A DNA stretch of 64,000 bases from Roseiarcus sp963764955 (GCA_963764955.1 CAVXVE010000007.1:1-64000); one strand, 5' to 3'. Shown: positions 1 to 9,115, counted from the first letter of the stretch. Translations and numbers: made by a program. The notes: generated by a model from the sequence alone, not told the origin.

Positions 1-516
1 TCGTGATCTCCGCGCCGGCCAGGCTTGCTGGGCTCGATCGAATGCCAGCGCCTTTTCGATCCAGTTGGCAAGCGCGGATAGCACGTCAAGCGCGAACGCA
101 TAGCGGGCGTCGCCCATGTTGTCTCGAAAGACCTTTTCGCCGTCGTCGTAAGACCAATCCACGGGCGGAAAGAGTTCGTTGAAGGTTTCGTTCTTGGCAA
201 GCTGCGCCTCGAGCAACCGGCGACTGTCGGCGTCCAGTCTGCAGAGAGCGTCGCGATCTTGCCGAAAGCGCTCCGCTATGCCGTCGAGCGCAGCGAGCTT
301 GCTCCCTCCGGTCGGACGTCCTCGATAGTGCAGGCCTAGCCATAGGACCCCGAGGACGTTTCTCAGTTGCTTGCGCACCCGCTCTCTGGGGCCTTGTCTC
401 GTGACGCGCAGATGCTTCTGGATCAGGCCGTCAAGCTTCCCGTCCGGATAGAGGCCAGGGATCGGATTGTCGTCAATGCCGACCGGCTTCCAAGCGCTCG
501 CTTTGGGCCGAGGCAC
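1..516 (-). CDS. Hypothetical protein, C-terminus off the left edge
   Basis: An open minus-strand frame of 172 codons runs from a GTG at 516 to the window edge with no stop. I chose the GTG because it lies 4 bp after the integrase stop; the ribosome binding site is weak, so the true start could be further upstream inside the integrase end. The product is mixed charged and hydrophobic, with a central WLGLHYRGRP patch and a later stretch FNELFPPVDWSYDDGEK, and has no signal peptide. I do not recognise the family. Its place between the integrase and the rest of the integrated element suggests cargo of that element transcribed with the integrase. No function is assigned. Confidence 0.55.
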   Translation of the reverse strand, partial: MPRPKASAWKPVGIDDNPIPGLYPDGKLDGLIQKHLRVTRQGPRERVRKQLRNVLGVLWLGLHYRGRPTGGSKLAALDGIAERFRQDRDALCRLDADSRRLLEAQLAKNETFNELFPPVDWSYDDGEKVFRDNMGDARYAFALDVLSALANWIEKALAFDRAQQAWPARRSR

Positions 517-520
517 GGCT

Positions 521-1804
521 TCAGCCGCTGATCTGCCGCACCGGCATTTGGACGACGCGGGTTAAGCTTGACGCGCCGTCCATGTTCGCCGCGATAACGC
601 CTGCGACACGGTTGGCCGCCGCAACCAGCGCTGGATCAAGCTTGTGGATGTAGCCGGAAGTCACCCCGCGGACGGAATGGCCGAGTAGCGCTCCTATCGT
701 TGGCAACGTGAGCCCGAGATCTTCGCCCATGCTGGCGAAGGAATGGCGCAAGGTATGGAGCGTCGCCCCGGGAAGGCGGCGGCGCGCGATCAATCGCCAC
801 GCTTTCACGACGCCTTGAAAATTCCCGGGTCCTCGCGCAGCGGGGAAGACGAATTGCCCCTTGCTGCGCGCCATCGTCCTGCCAAGCGCGTCGAGCGCCA
901 CGAGCCCAATTGGGCGCACGCTCGCTCCCGTCTTTGAGTCGCCTAGGCGAAGCGCCTGGCCGGTCACATCAATTTCGGACTTGCGCAGCGACGTGATCTC
1001 TCCGCAGCGACAACCGGTCAGCGCGATCAGGCGGATAGCTTCGACGGCTTGCCAACGCATGCCGGCGCGCTCAGCCGCGGCCAGTCGCCTGCCGAGCCTG
1101 CGATAGGCCGCCTCGTCCAGGCGGACAGTGCGCTTGCGGTCGGCTTCCCGGCGGACGCCGCGCACAGGATTATCGGCTCGATAGCCGGCCTGAGCGGCGT
1201 ATTCCATGATGGCGCCAAGCAGTCCGAGGGTGCGGGTGGCGGCGCCGCGCCCGCCTTTCACGATCGCCCGCCCGCGCGGTCCGGTCTTCACGTCGGCGGC
1301 GGTCTTGCCGAGGGTGACGTCGCGCTGGAACGCGCGGATGTCGGCCGACGTGATGTCTTTGATCGGCCGCCGGCCGATGAGCGGGATGATATGACGCTCG
1401 ACGCGGCCTTTGTCGATCATGAGCGTTGTGCCCTTTTTGGCGCGGCCGCGACGCGAAATGACCAGGCCGGCGTTCGCCCTCTCCAAATATTCGCGGCAGA
1501 GCTCGGCGATCGTCAGCGCCCGCCGGTCCGCCTGGCGAGCCTCGGCGGGGTCGAGGCCGTGGGCGACGTCGGCCAACGTCTTCCTGGCCAGCCGGCGCGC
1601 TTCGTCGGGCGTCAGCACGCCATAGCGGCCAAGGGTCAGACGCCGACTGCGACCGTTGGCGTTGCGGTACTGAACCAAAAATGACTTTCCGCCGCCCTCC
1701 TTCACCCGAACGCCAAACCCGGGAAGGTCGTCGTCCCAAACGACGAGCTCTCGAGCGGCGGGAGCCGACAGATCGTCGACAAAGCGCTTGGTGAGCCTGG
1801 GCAT
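521..1804 (-). CDS. Tyrosine-type site-specific integrase of a tRNA-targeting genomic element
   Basis: This 427-residue protein catalyses integration and excision of a mobile element. The N-terminal ~90 residues (RFVDDLSAP, GFGVRVK, LGRYG) match the arm-binding DUF4102 domain of P4/phage-like integrases. The C-terminal catalytic domain carries the tyrosine recombinase set: R266 in TGCRCGEI, K291, H350-x-x-R353 in LHTLRHSF, H376 in LLGHS and nucleophile Y385 in SGYIH. The start at 1804 (MPRLTKRF) fits the family better than the longer frame back to 1915. The gene points away from a tRNA-Val 3' fragment about 185 bp upstream, the expected place for its attachment site. All catalytic residues are present, so it is probably active. 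Confidence 0.93.
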   Translation of the reverse strand: MPRLTKRFVDDLSAPAARELVVWDDDLPGFGVRVKEGGGKSFLVQYRNANGRSRRLTLGRYGVLTPDEARRLARKTLADVAHGLDPAEARQADRRALTIAELCREYLERANAGLVISRRGRAKKGTTLMIDKGRVERHIIPLIGRRPIKDITSADIRAFQRDVTLGKTAADVKTGPRGRAIVKGGRGAATRTLGLLGAIMEYAAQAGYRADNPVRGVRREADRKRTVRLDEAAYRRLGRRLAAAERAGMRWQAVEAIRLIALTGCRCGEITSLRKSEIDVTGQALRLGDSKTGASVRPIGLVALDALGRTMARSKGQFVFPAARGPGNFQGVVKAWRLIARRRLPGATLHTLRHSFASMGEDLGLTLPTIGALLGHSVRGVTSGYIHKLDPALVAAANRVAGVIAANMDGASSLTRVVQMPVRQISG

Positions 1805-1987
1805 CGGGTTTGCAACCGGGTAAGCAAAGGGTAAGCAATGGGTAAGCAGCAAGCGGGAAACTGCGGAACATATGCGCAACGCGCGGGCATCGTCCGCCAA
1901 CGCCGACAGTGCCACTTTTCAAGCGCTTAGGAAATGTCGGCAACAATAAGAAACTGTGGGTAAATTGGCGCTAACGCTTGTCCCCTT

Positions 1988-2034
1988 CCTTGACATGGTA
2001 GGGGTCAGAGGTTCAATCCCTCTAGCGCCCACCA
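1988..2034 (+). other. 3' half of tRNA-Val(GAC): attachment site scar of the integrated element
   Basis: These 47 nt read as the 3' part of a tRNA. They contain an anticodon loop TTGACAT with GAC at 1992-1994, the 3' strand of the anticodon stem (GGTAG), a variable loop, a T arm (AGAGG-TTCAATC-CCTCT) and the acceptor 3' strand AGCGCCC followed by encoded ACCA. No D arm or 5' acceptor strand lies upstream, so this is a fragment and not a working tRNA gene. The integrase lies just to its left. The usual explanation is that integration into the 3' end of tRNA-Val left the displaced half here, with the restored intact tRNA beyond the left edge. Confidence 0.8.
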
Positions 2035-2131
2035 TCTCCTAACCTTCCCGCTTCGCCCAATTTTCGCGCCGGTTTTCGGCCACAGCCTTGGCGCGGCGAG
2101 TCGCTCCTGCCCGCTCCACCCATGGATAGAA

Positions 2132-2683
2132 ATGCATTCGGACGTGGCGCTCACCGACGCGAAACGATCGAAAGCCGGCTGGGCGGTTCTCAGCCTTGTC
2201 GCCGGCCTGCTCTTCGCCGCGACCCACGCTTTCGCGGCCGGTCCGGAGGCGCAGGGAGGCGCTGTGAAGGACAAACACGGCGATTGGGTGACCCGTTGCG
2301 AAACGCCCCCCGGCGCCGCTCACGAGCAATGCGCCGTCGTGCTCAGCGTCGTCGATCAGGACCGGCCGAATTTGATTCTGGTGGTGATCGTGCTCAACAC
2401 CGCCGACCGCAAGGCGCGGCTCATGCGGGTGATCGCGCCGCTTGGGGTGCTGCTTCCTCCAGGCGTGACCTTGCGGATCGACAACGCCGAGGCGGGGCGT
2501 TTGAGCTTCCTGCAGTGTCTTCCCAACGGCTGCATCGCCCAGCTCGCCATGGACGAAAGCCTGGTCGACAAGCTGAAGAACGGAAAGACGGCGACGCTCG
2601 GCGTCTTCCAGACGCCCGAGGAGGGCGTCGGCGTGCAGGCGCCGCTCGCCGGCTTCAAGGAAGCCTACGAGCAATTGCCTTGA
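2132..2683 (+). CDS. IalB-family exported protein (invasion-associated locus B)
   Basis: The 183-residue product has a signal peptide (hydrophobic core AVLSLVAGLLFAA, cleavage near AFA-AG at about residue 36). The mature part follows the IalB pattern: GDWVTRCE near the start, LRIDNAEAGRLSFLQC and PNGCIAQL in the middle, then a predicted strand-rich C-terminus. The paired cysteines in CETPPG, EQCAVV, LQC and NGC are typical of the periplasmic or surface-associated family. Related proteins in Bartonella affect erythrocyte invasion; in environmental Rhizobiales the role is unknown and probably envelope-related. It stands alone at the right side of the tRNA-Val scar, with no operon partner. Confidence 0.85.
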   Translation: MHSDVALTDAKRSKAGWAVLSLVAGLLFAATHAFAAGPEAQGGAVKDKHGDWVTRCETPPGAAHEQCAVVLSVVDQDRPNLILVVIVLNTADRKARLMRVIAPLGVLLPPGVTLRIDNAEAGRLSFLQCLPNGCIAQLAMDESLVDKLKNGKTATLGVFQTPEEGVGVQAPLAGFKEAYEQLP

Positions 2684-2757
2684 CGCATCGGCCAGGGTAA
2701 GCACCGCGCCCCTCTTCGAACGAATCCCAACAGAACAATTGTCGAAGCACCCCGCAA

Positions 2758-3456
2758 TGATCGCTCGCGCCACGCTAGTTCGCATCGCGCTTCTTTCGAC
2801 CGCGCTGGCGCTCTGACCGGCTGCGACACGGTCGGCGGCGCAATGAGCTCAGTCGGCAGCTCCGTCGGCGGCTTTTTCTCCCATCGCGATCCGAACGCCG
2901 AAGGCCTCAATCGCGGGCGCGGTCCCGACGGCAGATGGCAGGGGAACTCCAGCCCACGACCAATCCAAACGAGAAGCCCATCGTTCTGCCGGTGGCCTCG
3001 CAGGACATCAATTGCCCGGAGGTGGACATCGCCGACGGCGGCGCGTCGCTGCGCGTCGGCGGCCCGGAGAACGCTTCGGTGCGCTACCAGTTCAATATTG
3101 GCGACACGGCGCGTCAATGCGACCCGGCTGGCCCAGGGCAGGCCGCCCTCAAGATCGGCGTGGCGGGCGATGTCGTGATCGGCCCGGCCGGCGCTGCCGG
3201 GACCTTCAGCGCGCCGGTGAAGATCACGGTGACGCGGCCAGGGCGACAACTCGACGGTCTTTTCCCAGACCTACCGGGCCGAGGCGACGACGGACGGGGT
3301 CAGGGCGGGCCATTTCGCATCGTGACCGATCCGATCAATCTGCCGATGTCCACCCTTCAGCTCGCGGACGTCTATACGATCACCGTCGGCTTCGAGGGCG
3401 GGACCGCAGTGCGGACGGGGCACACGACCAGGAAGAAGAGGCGGACGGCGGGCTAG
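2758..3456 (+). pseudogene. Secreted lipoprotein gene with several frameshifts
   Basis: A lipoprotein signal starts at ATG 2758 and would read ALALTGC at its lipobox, but the frame stops at 2816 because of a two-base excess in CTCTGACC. The next frame encodes DTVGGAMSSVGSSVGGFF up to about 2937, after which the frame starting at 2935 carries the conserved-looking body (VASQDINCPEVDIADGGASL, YQFNIGDTARQCDPAG). A further switch near 3240 (DNSTVFSQTYRAEATT) and back near 3317 (RIVTDPINLPMS) is needed to read through to the stop. Joined, the pieces resemble a conserved alphaproteobacterial lipoprotein of unknown function. Four indels in 700 bp suggest real decay, or error-rich sequence. Confidence 0.6.
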
Positions 3457-4319
3457 GCCAAACCTTGGCCTCACTGGGCGCTCGCGCACAAAGTTACGCG
3501 CGCCAACGATTTCAATGGCTTAAGTGCGCTTTTGCGCAACTTTGCAAGCGCCGGCGGACCGCCATTCCCGAGTCCGATTCGAACGATTTCAGGCGCTTGC
3601 GGCGCCATTTCGATCCTTGCGCCGCGCGGCTCCGACCTCGGAGGACGGAGGGGAGGGCGGGGACTGGCCGTTTCGTCGCGCGTCGACGAAGCGGAACGGC
3701 GAAAGCGAAACGGATATTTCGCGGAGCGAAACGAGCGGTTTCGCGGCGGGGAGCGTAAGCCCTTGATATCATTGTTAACACCGAATCAGTGACTTCCCCA
3801 GATCGTTTGTTTTCAAGCACTTGCCCCCGATTTTATTTCGCGCTTTTCGTGCTGCGACTCCCGACCGCCTCGCCCTGAGGAGCGGAGGCCGAGGCGACGC
3901 GTCTCGAAGGGCCCTCCAGCCAGCGCCAACACAAACTGGATCATCCCCTCGCAGGCTCGAGGCAGGCTCTCGCACGGGCCCTCGAAGCATGAGGTCGGTG
4001 TTCAAGGCCGGCATTCCTTGGACGTGACTTCGCGCTCCTTGGTGCATGGGCCTCTCCCTGCCCAAACAAGCTCAACCCCTGCGGGTCACGCCGCGGTCCG
4101 AGCAAAACCTGCGGGCGCGGACGGTCTCGACATGAGACGTTCCCGCTTTGCGACCATTCCGCCATCATAGCCTGAAGTTCTGAAATTAACAAGCAATTTT
4201 TCTATCTTCTACTTCCCAGGCGACCCGTGAGCGACAGCTCCGATCAAACCCGGCCGCTCCACGCCCGCTCCCATCCCGCGTTGACAACGCGCCGTCCCTC
4301 AGGCTAGCTCGCAAACGTC
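3457..4319. other. Gene-poor spacer upstream of the glycine riboswitch
   Basis: About 860 bp in which I see no convincing gene. The open frames here are short, in conflicting frames, and lack ribosome binding sites or recognisable domains. There are AT-richer patches near 3765-3850 and 4180-4220 that could hold the promoter of the gcv operon, and short inverted sequences such as GCGCTTTTGCGC near 3530. No tRNA or other RNA was recognised. Confidence 0.4.
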
Positions 4320-4520
4320 AGTCGAAGACACTTCGCGGAAGAGTCCGGCGCCTTAAAAGCGCCGGCGCCGAAGGCGCAACCGCCCCGGAAACGCTCAGGC
4401 CAAGGGACCGCTGAAGTGATGACGCTCTGGAAAGCGGCGCGCGCGGTTCGTTAGCGTTCGCCCACCGACGGGGGTAACCGCGAAGAAGCGGGAAATCTCT
4501 CAGGTCATCGGACAGAGGGG
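4320..4520 (+). promoter_or_regulatory. Tandem glycine riboswitch controlling the gcv operon
   Basis: Two consecutive glycine aptamer-like segments precede gcvT. The first contains GCCGAAGGCGCAACCGC followed by GGAAACGCTCAGGCCAAGG and GACCG (about 4367-4411). The second contains CCACCGACGGGGGTAACCGC, then GGGAAATCTCTCAGGTCATC and GGACAGAGGG (about 4460-4520). These are the characteristic conserved core strings of the two aptamers of the Gly riboswitch. The short linker and the position about 75 bp upstream of the first glycine cleavage gene fit the known arrangement, in which glycine binding turns on gcv expression. Exact aptamer borders are approximate. Confidence 0.88.
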
Positions 4521-4536
4521 GCGTCCGCAGGCGCTT

Positions 4537-4578
4537 AAGCCGCCATCCGCGGCTTGACGCGGAGCGCGGGCGCTTTTT
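4537..4578 (+). promoter_or_regulatory. Hairpins between riboswitch and gcvT (possible expression platform)
   Basis: Two helices follow the second aptamer. One is a perfect 7 bp stem AAGCCGC/GCGGCTT with loop CATCC (4537-4555). The second is a short stem in AGCGCGGGCGCT (4563-4574) followed by a run of T residues (4574-4578), which looks like a weak intrinsic terminator. Either could be the switching element that transmits glycine binding to transcription or translation of gcvT. This is inferred from position and sequence only. Confidence 0.45.
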
Positions 4579-4594
4579 CGCGACTGGCGGACCG

Positions 4595-5727
4595 ATGACC
4601 GAAGCCTCGACCCAAAAGACCCCGCTCCACGCCCTGCATGTCGAGCTTGGCGCGCGCATGGGGCCGTTCGCCGGCTACGACATGCCGATCCAGTATCCCG
4701 CGGGAGTCCTCGCCGAGCATCTCCACACCCGCAAAGCGGCGGGGCTGTTCGACGTTTCCCATATGGGCCAGGCGCTGCTCGAGGGCGCCGATCATGGCGC
4801 CGTCGCGGCCTTTCTCGAGCAGCTCTGCCCCGCCGACTTTCGGGGCCTCGCCCCCGGGCGCCAGCGCTATACCCAGTTGCTCAACGAAAAAGGCGGGATC
4901 GTCGACGACCTCATGGCTGCGCGCGCCCCCGCCGCGGACGGGGAGTCTCCGACTCGTTGTCAACGCGTCGCGAAAGCCGGTCGACTTCGCAGTCCTGCGC
5001 CAGCATTTGCCCGCTGGCGTCCGGCTGACGGAACTGCCCGAAGCCGCGCTGATCGCGCTTCAGGGCCCGCTCGCCGCCGCGACATTGGCGCGCCTTGCGC
5101 CCGGACGAAGGCCTCGAGAGCATGCCCTTCATGAGCGCGCGGCCGACGCGGCTCGCGGGAGTCGAGACCTTCGTCTCGCGCTCGGGTTATACAGGCGAGG
5201 ACGGCTATGAGATCTCGCTTGCCTCGAGCGAGGCGGAAAGCTTCGCTCGCCTTCTCCTGAGCCAGGCTGACGTCGCGCCGATCGGACTTGGCGCGCGCGA
5301 TTCGCTCAGGCTCGAGGCCGGCCTCTCCCTTTACGGGCATGAGCTCGACGAGACCGTGGATCCGATCGAAGCCGCGCTGACCTGGTCGATCCAGAAGCGC
5401 CGCCGCGCCGAGGGCGGCTTTCCCGGCGCGAAGCGGATTCAGGACGCGCTCGCCAACGGTCCGGCCCGCTTGCGGGTGGGGATCAGGCCGGACGGCCGCG
5501 CGCCGGCGCGCGAGGGGGCGGAGATCGTTTCAGCGGACGGCGCCCCAATCGGCGTAGTGACCTCGGGCGGGTTCGGACCGAGCGTGGGCGCGCCGATCGC
5601 GATGGGCTATGTCACGCGGGCCCATGCCGCGGTCGGGACCCCGGTCAGTCTCATGGTGCGCGGCAAGCCATTGAGCGCGCGTGTCGTCGCGTTGCCTTTT
5701 CATCCCCACGCCTATTACCGCGGATAA
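4595..5727 (+). pseudogene. gcvT: gcvT, glycine cleavage T protein (aminomethyltransferase), two frameshifts
   Basis: GcvT releases ammonia from the aminomethyl-lipoyl H protein and passes the methylene group to tetrahydrofolate. The N-terminal third is in the frame starting at 4595 (FAGYDMPIQYPAG, GLFDVSHMGQ, GGIVDDLM). The middle (LRLVVNASRKPVDF, ALIALQGPLAAATLA) is in the next frame from about 4945. The C-terminal part (SRSGYTGEDGYEI, LGARDSLRLEAGLSLYGHEL, GYVTRAHA) is in a third frame from about 5105. The pieces join to a full-length protein of about 377 residues, so only two short indels interrupt it. Because gcvH and gcvP downstream are intact, sequencing error is at least as likely as inactivation. 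It is the first gene of the riboswitch-controlled operon. Confidence 0.85.
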
Positions 5728-5743
5728 GCCAAGGAGACACAGA

Positions 5744-6121
5744 GTGGCGCAGATTCTCTACACCAAGGACCACGAATACCTGCGCGTCGAGGACGGGGAA
5801 GGCGTCGTTGGCATCAGCGAGCACGCGCAAGCGCAACTCGGCGACGTGGTCTTTGCCGAAGCGCCCCCGATCGGGAAGAAGCTGAAACAGGGCGATCCGG
5901 CCGCCGTGGTCGAGAGCGTCAAGGCGGCGAGCGACGTGTTCGCGCCGGCTTCGGGCGAAGTCGTCGCCGTCAATTCGGAAGTCGAGTCGACGCCGGGCCT
6001 CATCAACGAGGACGCGATCGGCAAGGGCTGGCTCTTTCGCTTGAAGCTCGCCGACCCGGGCGAATTGAGCGGGCTCATGGACGAGGCCGCTTACGGCGAA
6101 TTCGTCAAGAGCCTGGGCTGA
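5744..6121 (+). CDS. gcvH: Glycine cleavage system H protein
   Basis: GcvH carries the lipoyl arm that shuttles the aminomethyl group between the P and T proteins. The 125-residue length is normal. The lipoylation site is K60 in VVESVKAAS, and the C-terminal GKGWLFRLKL is typical. I chose the GTG start at 5744 because it follows a good AAGGAGA ribosome binding site and gives the usual N-terminus (QILYTKDHEYLRVE); the longer frame would overlap gcvT. It sits 16 bp after gcvT and 4 bp before gcvPA, clearly in one operon. Confidence 0.95.
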   Translation: MAQILYTKDHEYLRVEDGEGVVGISEHAQAQLGDVVFAEAPPIGKKLKQGDPAAVVESVKAASDVFAPASGEVVAVNSEVESTPGLINEDAIGKGWLFRLKLADPGELSGLMDEAAYGEFVKSLG

Positions 6122-6125
6122 CCCC

Positions 6126-7469
6126 ATGCGCTATCTGCCGCTCGACGGAAATGAACGCGAGGCGATGCTGACCCGCATCGGCGTTTCGGACATCGACGCC
6201 CTGTTCGCCGACATTCCCGCCGACAAACGGACCCAGGGCCTGCTCGACATGCCGCTGGCGAAAAGCGAAATGGCGGTCGAGCGGGCGATGGCGGCGATCG
6301 CGGGCCGCAGCGTCGCGGCCGGATCGGTTCCGTTTTTTCTTGGGAGCGGCGCCTATCGGCGGCACATTCCCGCGACCGTCGATCATCTGATCCAGCGCTC
6401 CGAGTTTCTGACCAGCTACACGCCCTATCAGCCGGAGATTGCGCAAGGGACTCTGCAAGTCCTGTTCGAGTTCCAGACGCAGGTGGCGGCGCTGACGGGC
6501 ATGGAGGTCGCCAACGCCTCGATGTACGACGGCTCGACCGCCTGCGGCGAAGCCATGCTGATGGCGCACCGCCTGACGCGCCGCGACCGCTCGGTCATTT
6601 CGGGCGGGCTCCATCCGCAATATGCCGACGTCTGCGCGACGCTTGCGCATATGGCGGGCGACAGGATTGTCCGCCTGGCCCCTGACCTGAAAGCAGGCGA
6701 GGACATCGCCGCTTCGATCGACGGCGAGACGAGCTCAGTGATCGTGCAATCGCCCGACTTCTTCGGCAATCCGCGCAATCTTAAGCCCATCGCCGAGGCG
6801 GCGCACGCCCATGGCGCGCTCCTGATTGCGGTCTTCAGCGATCCGGTCGCCCTCGGGCTCCTGCGGTCGCCCGGCGAGATGGACGCCGACATCGCGGTCG
6901 GCGAGGGGCAGGGGATCGGCAATGCGCTCAATTTCGGCGGCCCTTATGTCGGGCTGTTTGCGACGCGCGCAAAAAACGTGCGCCAGATGCCGGGACGTCT
7001 CGCCGGCGAGACCGTGGACGCGGAGGGGCGCCGCAGCTTCGTGCTTACGCTGTCCACGCGCGAGCAGCACATCCGCCGCGAGAAGGCGACGAGCAACATC
7101 TGCACCAACTCCGGCTTGTGCGCGCTCGCCTTCTCGATCCATATGACGCTGCTCGGCGCGAAAGGGCTCGAGCGCCTGGCGACAGTCAATCACGCCAATG
7201 CGGTCGCGCTCGCCGACCAGCTCTCCGCGATTCCTTCGGTCGAGGTGGTCAACGCGCATTTCTTCAACGAGTTCGTGCTGCGCACGCCGAGGCGGGCTGA
7301 CGAACTGATCGAGGCTCTGGCTCAGCGCGGCGTGATCGGCGGATTGCCGGTTTCGCGGCTTTTACCTGGCGCGGGGCTCGACGACTGCATCGTTGTGGCG
7401 AGCACCGAGACGAATACCGACGACGATCGCGCGGCCTATGCGCATGCGCTTCGCGACTGCTTGCGATGA
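6126..7469 (+). CDS. gcvPA: Glycine dehydrogenase (decarboxylating) subunit 1
   Basis: This is the N-terminal half of the split P protein, which with GcvPB forms the PLP-dependent glycine decarboxylase. The 447 residues include characteristic strings FLGSGAYRRHIPATVDHL, SEFLTSYTPYQPEIAQGTLQ, NASMYDGSTACGEAMLMA and GGPYVGLFATR. It starts with ATG 4 bp after gcvH and its stop lies 22 bp before gcvPB. The subunit lacks the PLP lysine, as expected for the alpha subunit of the two-gene form. Many proteobacteria instead have a single fused GcvP. Confidence 0.96.
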   Translation: MRYLPLDGNEREAMLTRIGVSDIDALFADIPADKRTQGLLDMPLAKSEMAVERAMAAIAGRSVAAGSVPFFLGSGAYRRHIPATVDHLIQRSEFLTSYTPYQPEIAQGTLQVLFEFQTQVAALTGMEVANASMYDGSTACGEAMLMAHRLTRRDRSVISGGLHPQYADVCATLAHMAGDRIVRLAPDLKAGEDIAASIDGETSSVIVQSPDFFGNPRNLKPIAEAAHAHGALLIAVFSDPVALGLLRSPGEMDADIAVGEGQGIGNALNFGGPYVGLFATRAKNVRQMPGRLAGETVDAEGRRSFVLTLSTREQHIRREKATSNICTNSGLCALAFSIHMTLLGAKGLERLATVNHANAVALADQLSAIPSVEVVNAHFFNEFVLRTPRRADELIEALAQRGVIGGLPVSRLLPGAGLDDCIVVASTETNTDDDRAAYAHALRDCLR

Positions 7470-7491
7470 ACCCTGCCCAGAGAGCTGCTTC

Positions 7492-9030
7492 ATGAATGTC
7501 CAGGGCCGTCCGACCCGCCCCGAAACCGTAGCCGCCGTGAGCGGCGGGGAAACCTTCACCGGCAATCGCGGGCTCGATCTCGAAGAGGCGCTTATCTTCG
7601 AGAGCGGCCGCTTCGATGCGACCGGCGTCGACATCGACGGGCCGCCGCCTTTCCAATCGAAACTGGGGCCGCACGCGCGCCAAAACGGGATTGACTTGCC
7701 AGGCCTGACCGAGCCGGAGGCGATCCGCCATTACGTGCGCCTGTCGCGCAACAATTATTCGATCGACGCGGGCCTCTACCCGCTGGGCTCCTGCACAATG
7801 AAGCACAATCCCCGCCTCAACGAGAAAATGGCGCGGCTGCCCGGATTCGCGGACGTCCACCCGTTGCAGCCGGTTTCGACATCCCAAGGGGCGCTCGAGA
7901 TCATCGAGGCGCTGTCCAACGCGCTTCTCACGATGACCGGCATGGAGGCGATCGCGATGTCGCCAAAGGCCGGCGCGCACGGCGAGCTCTGCGGCATGAT
8001 GGCGATCAAGGCGGCGATCGAGGCGCGCGGGGAGGGGGAGACGCGCCGCGTCGTGCTGGTTCCCGATTCCGCCCATGGCACGAATCCGGCGACCGCCGCG
8101 CTGATCGGCTATTCGGTGCGCTCGATACCGGCCGGCCAGGACGGGATCGTCAGCGTCGAGGCGGTGCGAAGCGCTCTTGCGCCCGACGTCGCGGCGATCA
8201 TGCTGACCAATCCCAACACTTGCGGCCTGTTCGAGCGCGAGATCGTCGGCATCGCCGACGCCGTTCACGAGGCGGGCGCCTATTTCTATTGCGACGGCGC
8301 GAATTTCAACGCCATCGTCGGCAAGACGCGCCCTGGCGACCTCGGCGTCGACGCGATGCACATCAACCTGCACAAGACCTTCTCGACCCCGCACGGCGGC
8401 GGCGGCCCCGGCGCGGGTCCGGTCGCGCTCTCGGCGCGGCTCGCGCCTTACGCGCCGGTTCCGTTCGTCTTGCGCGAAGGCGGAGCGCTTCGCCTGGTCG
8501 AGCACAAAGGGGACGGCGCGGCGTTCGGGCGCATGTGCGCCTTCCACGGGCAGATGGGCATGTTCGTGCGCGCCCTCTCGTTCATTCTTTCTCATGGCGC
8601 GGACGGGCTCAGACAGGCGTCGGAAGACGCCGTGCTGTCCGCCAACTACATCCGGGCTTCACTCAACGATCTGATGAGCGCCCCGTTCGGCGATCGGCCG
8701 TGCATGCACGAGGCTTTGTTCGACGATCGCTGGCTCAAGGATGCTGGACTCACCACGCTCGACTTCGCCAAGGCGATGATCGACGAGGGCTACCACCCGA
8801 TGACGGTCTATTTTCCGCTGATCGTGCATGGGGCGATGCTGATCGAGCCGACGGAGTCGGAATCGAAGGCGAGCCTTGACCTCTTCATCATGGCGTTGCG
8901 CGATCTCGCCATTGCGGCGAAAGCGGGGAAGCGCGAACGGTTCCAGGCGGCGCCGGTCCATGCGCCGCGCCGGCGGCTCGACGAGACGCGCGCCGCCCGC
9001 CAGCCCGTGCTTCGCTGGACGCGGCCCTAA
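7492..9030 (+). CDS. gcvPB: Glycine dehydrogenase (decarboxylating) subunit 2
   Basis: This is the catalytic, PLP-binding half of the P protein. The 512-residue product contains the glycine-rich HGGGGPGAGP and the PLP lysine K295 in HINLHKTFSTP. Other family strings are LYPLGSCTMKHNPRLNE, SPKAGAHGELCGMMAIKA and MLTNPNTCGLFE. I chose ATG 7492 (MNVQGRPTRPE) because it follows the gcvPA stop; a longer frame would overlap gcvPA by 77 bp. It is the last gene of the gcv operon. No clear terminator follows. Confidence 0.96.
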   Translation: MNVQGRPTRPETVAAVSGGETFTGNRGLDLEEALIFESGRFDATGVDIDGPPPFQSKLGPHARQNGIDLPGLTEPEAIRHYVRLSRNNYSIDAGLYPLGSCTMKHNPRLNEKMARLPGFADVHPLQPVSTSQGALEIIEALSNALLTMTGMEAIAMSPKAGAHGELCGMMAIKAAIEARGEGETRRVVLVPDSAHGTNPATAALIGYSVRSIPAGQDGIVSVEAVRSALAPDVAAIMLTNPNTCGLFEREIVGIADAVHEAGAYFYCDGANFNAIVGKTRPGDLGVDAMHINLHKTFSTPHGGGGPGAGPVALSARLAPYAPVPFVLREGGALRLVEHKGDGAAFGRMCAFHGQMGMFVRALSFILSHGADGLRQASEDAVLSANYIRASLNDLMSAPFGDRPCMHEALFDDRWLKDAGLTTLDFAKAMIDEGYHPMTVYFPLIVHGAMLIEPTESESKASLDLFIMALRDLAIAAKAGKRERFQAAPVHAPRRRLDETRAARQPVLRWTRP

Positions 9031-9115
9031 GCCCGCTTGATCTTCCCTATGAAGCGGATATGGCTCTAGGCCCCGGGCGGCGATCGCTCCCCTCGAGCCA
9101 AAGGACTGAGTCGCC

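Noticed and set aside
1935..2034. A complete tRNA-Val gene at the element end
   Set aside because: Only the 3' half (from the anticodon loop) is present; the upstream bases do not form a D arm or the 5' acceptor strand.
3941..4192. Short minus-strand frame with MLISELQAMMAEW start before the riboswitch
   Set aside because: Start is plausible, but the rest is Arg/Pro/Ala-rich without structure. No homology that I can recognise.
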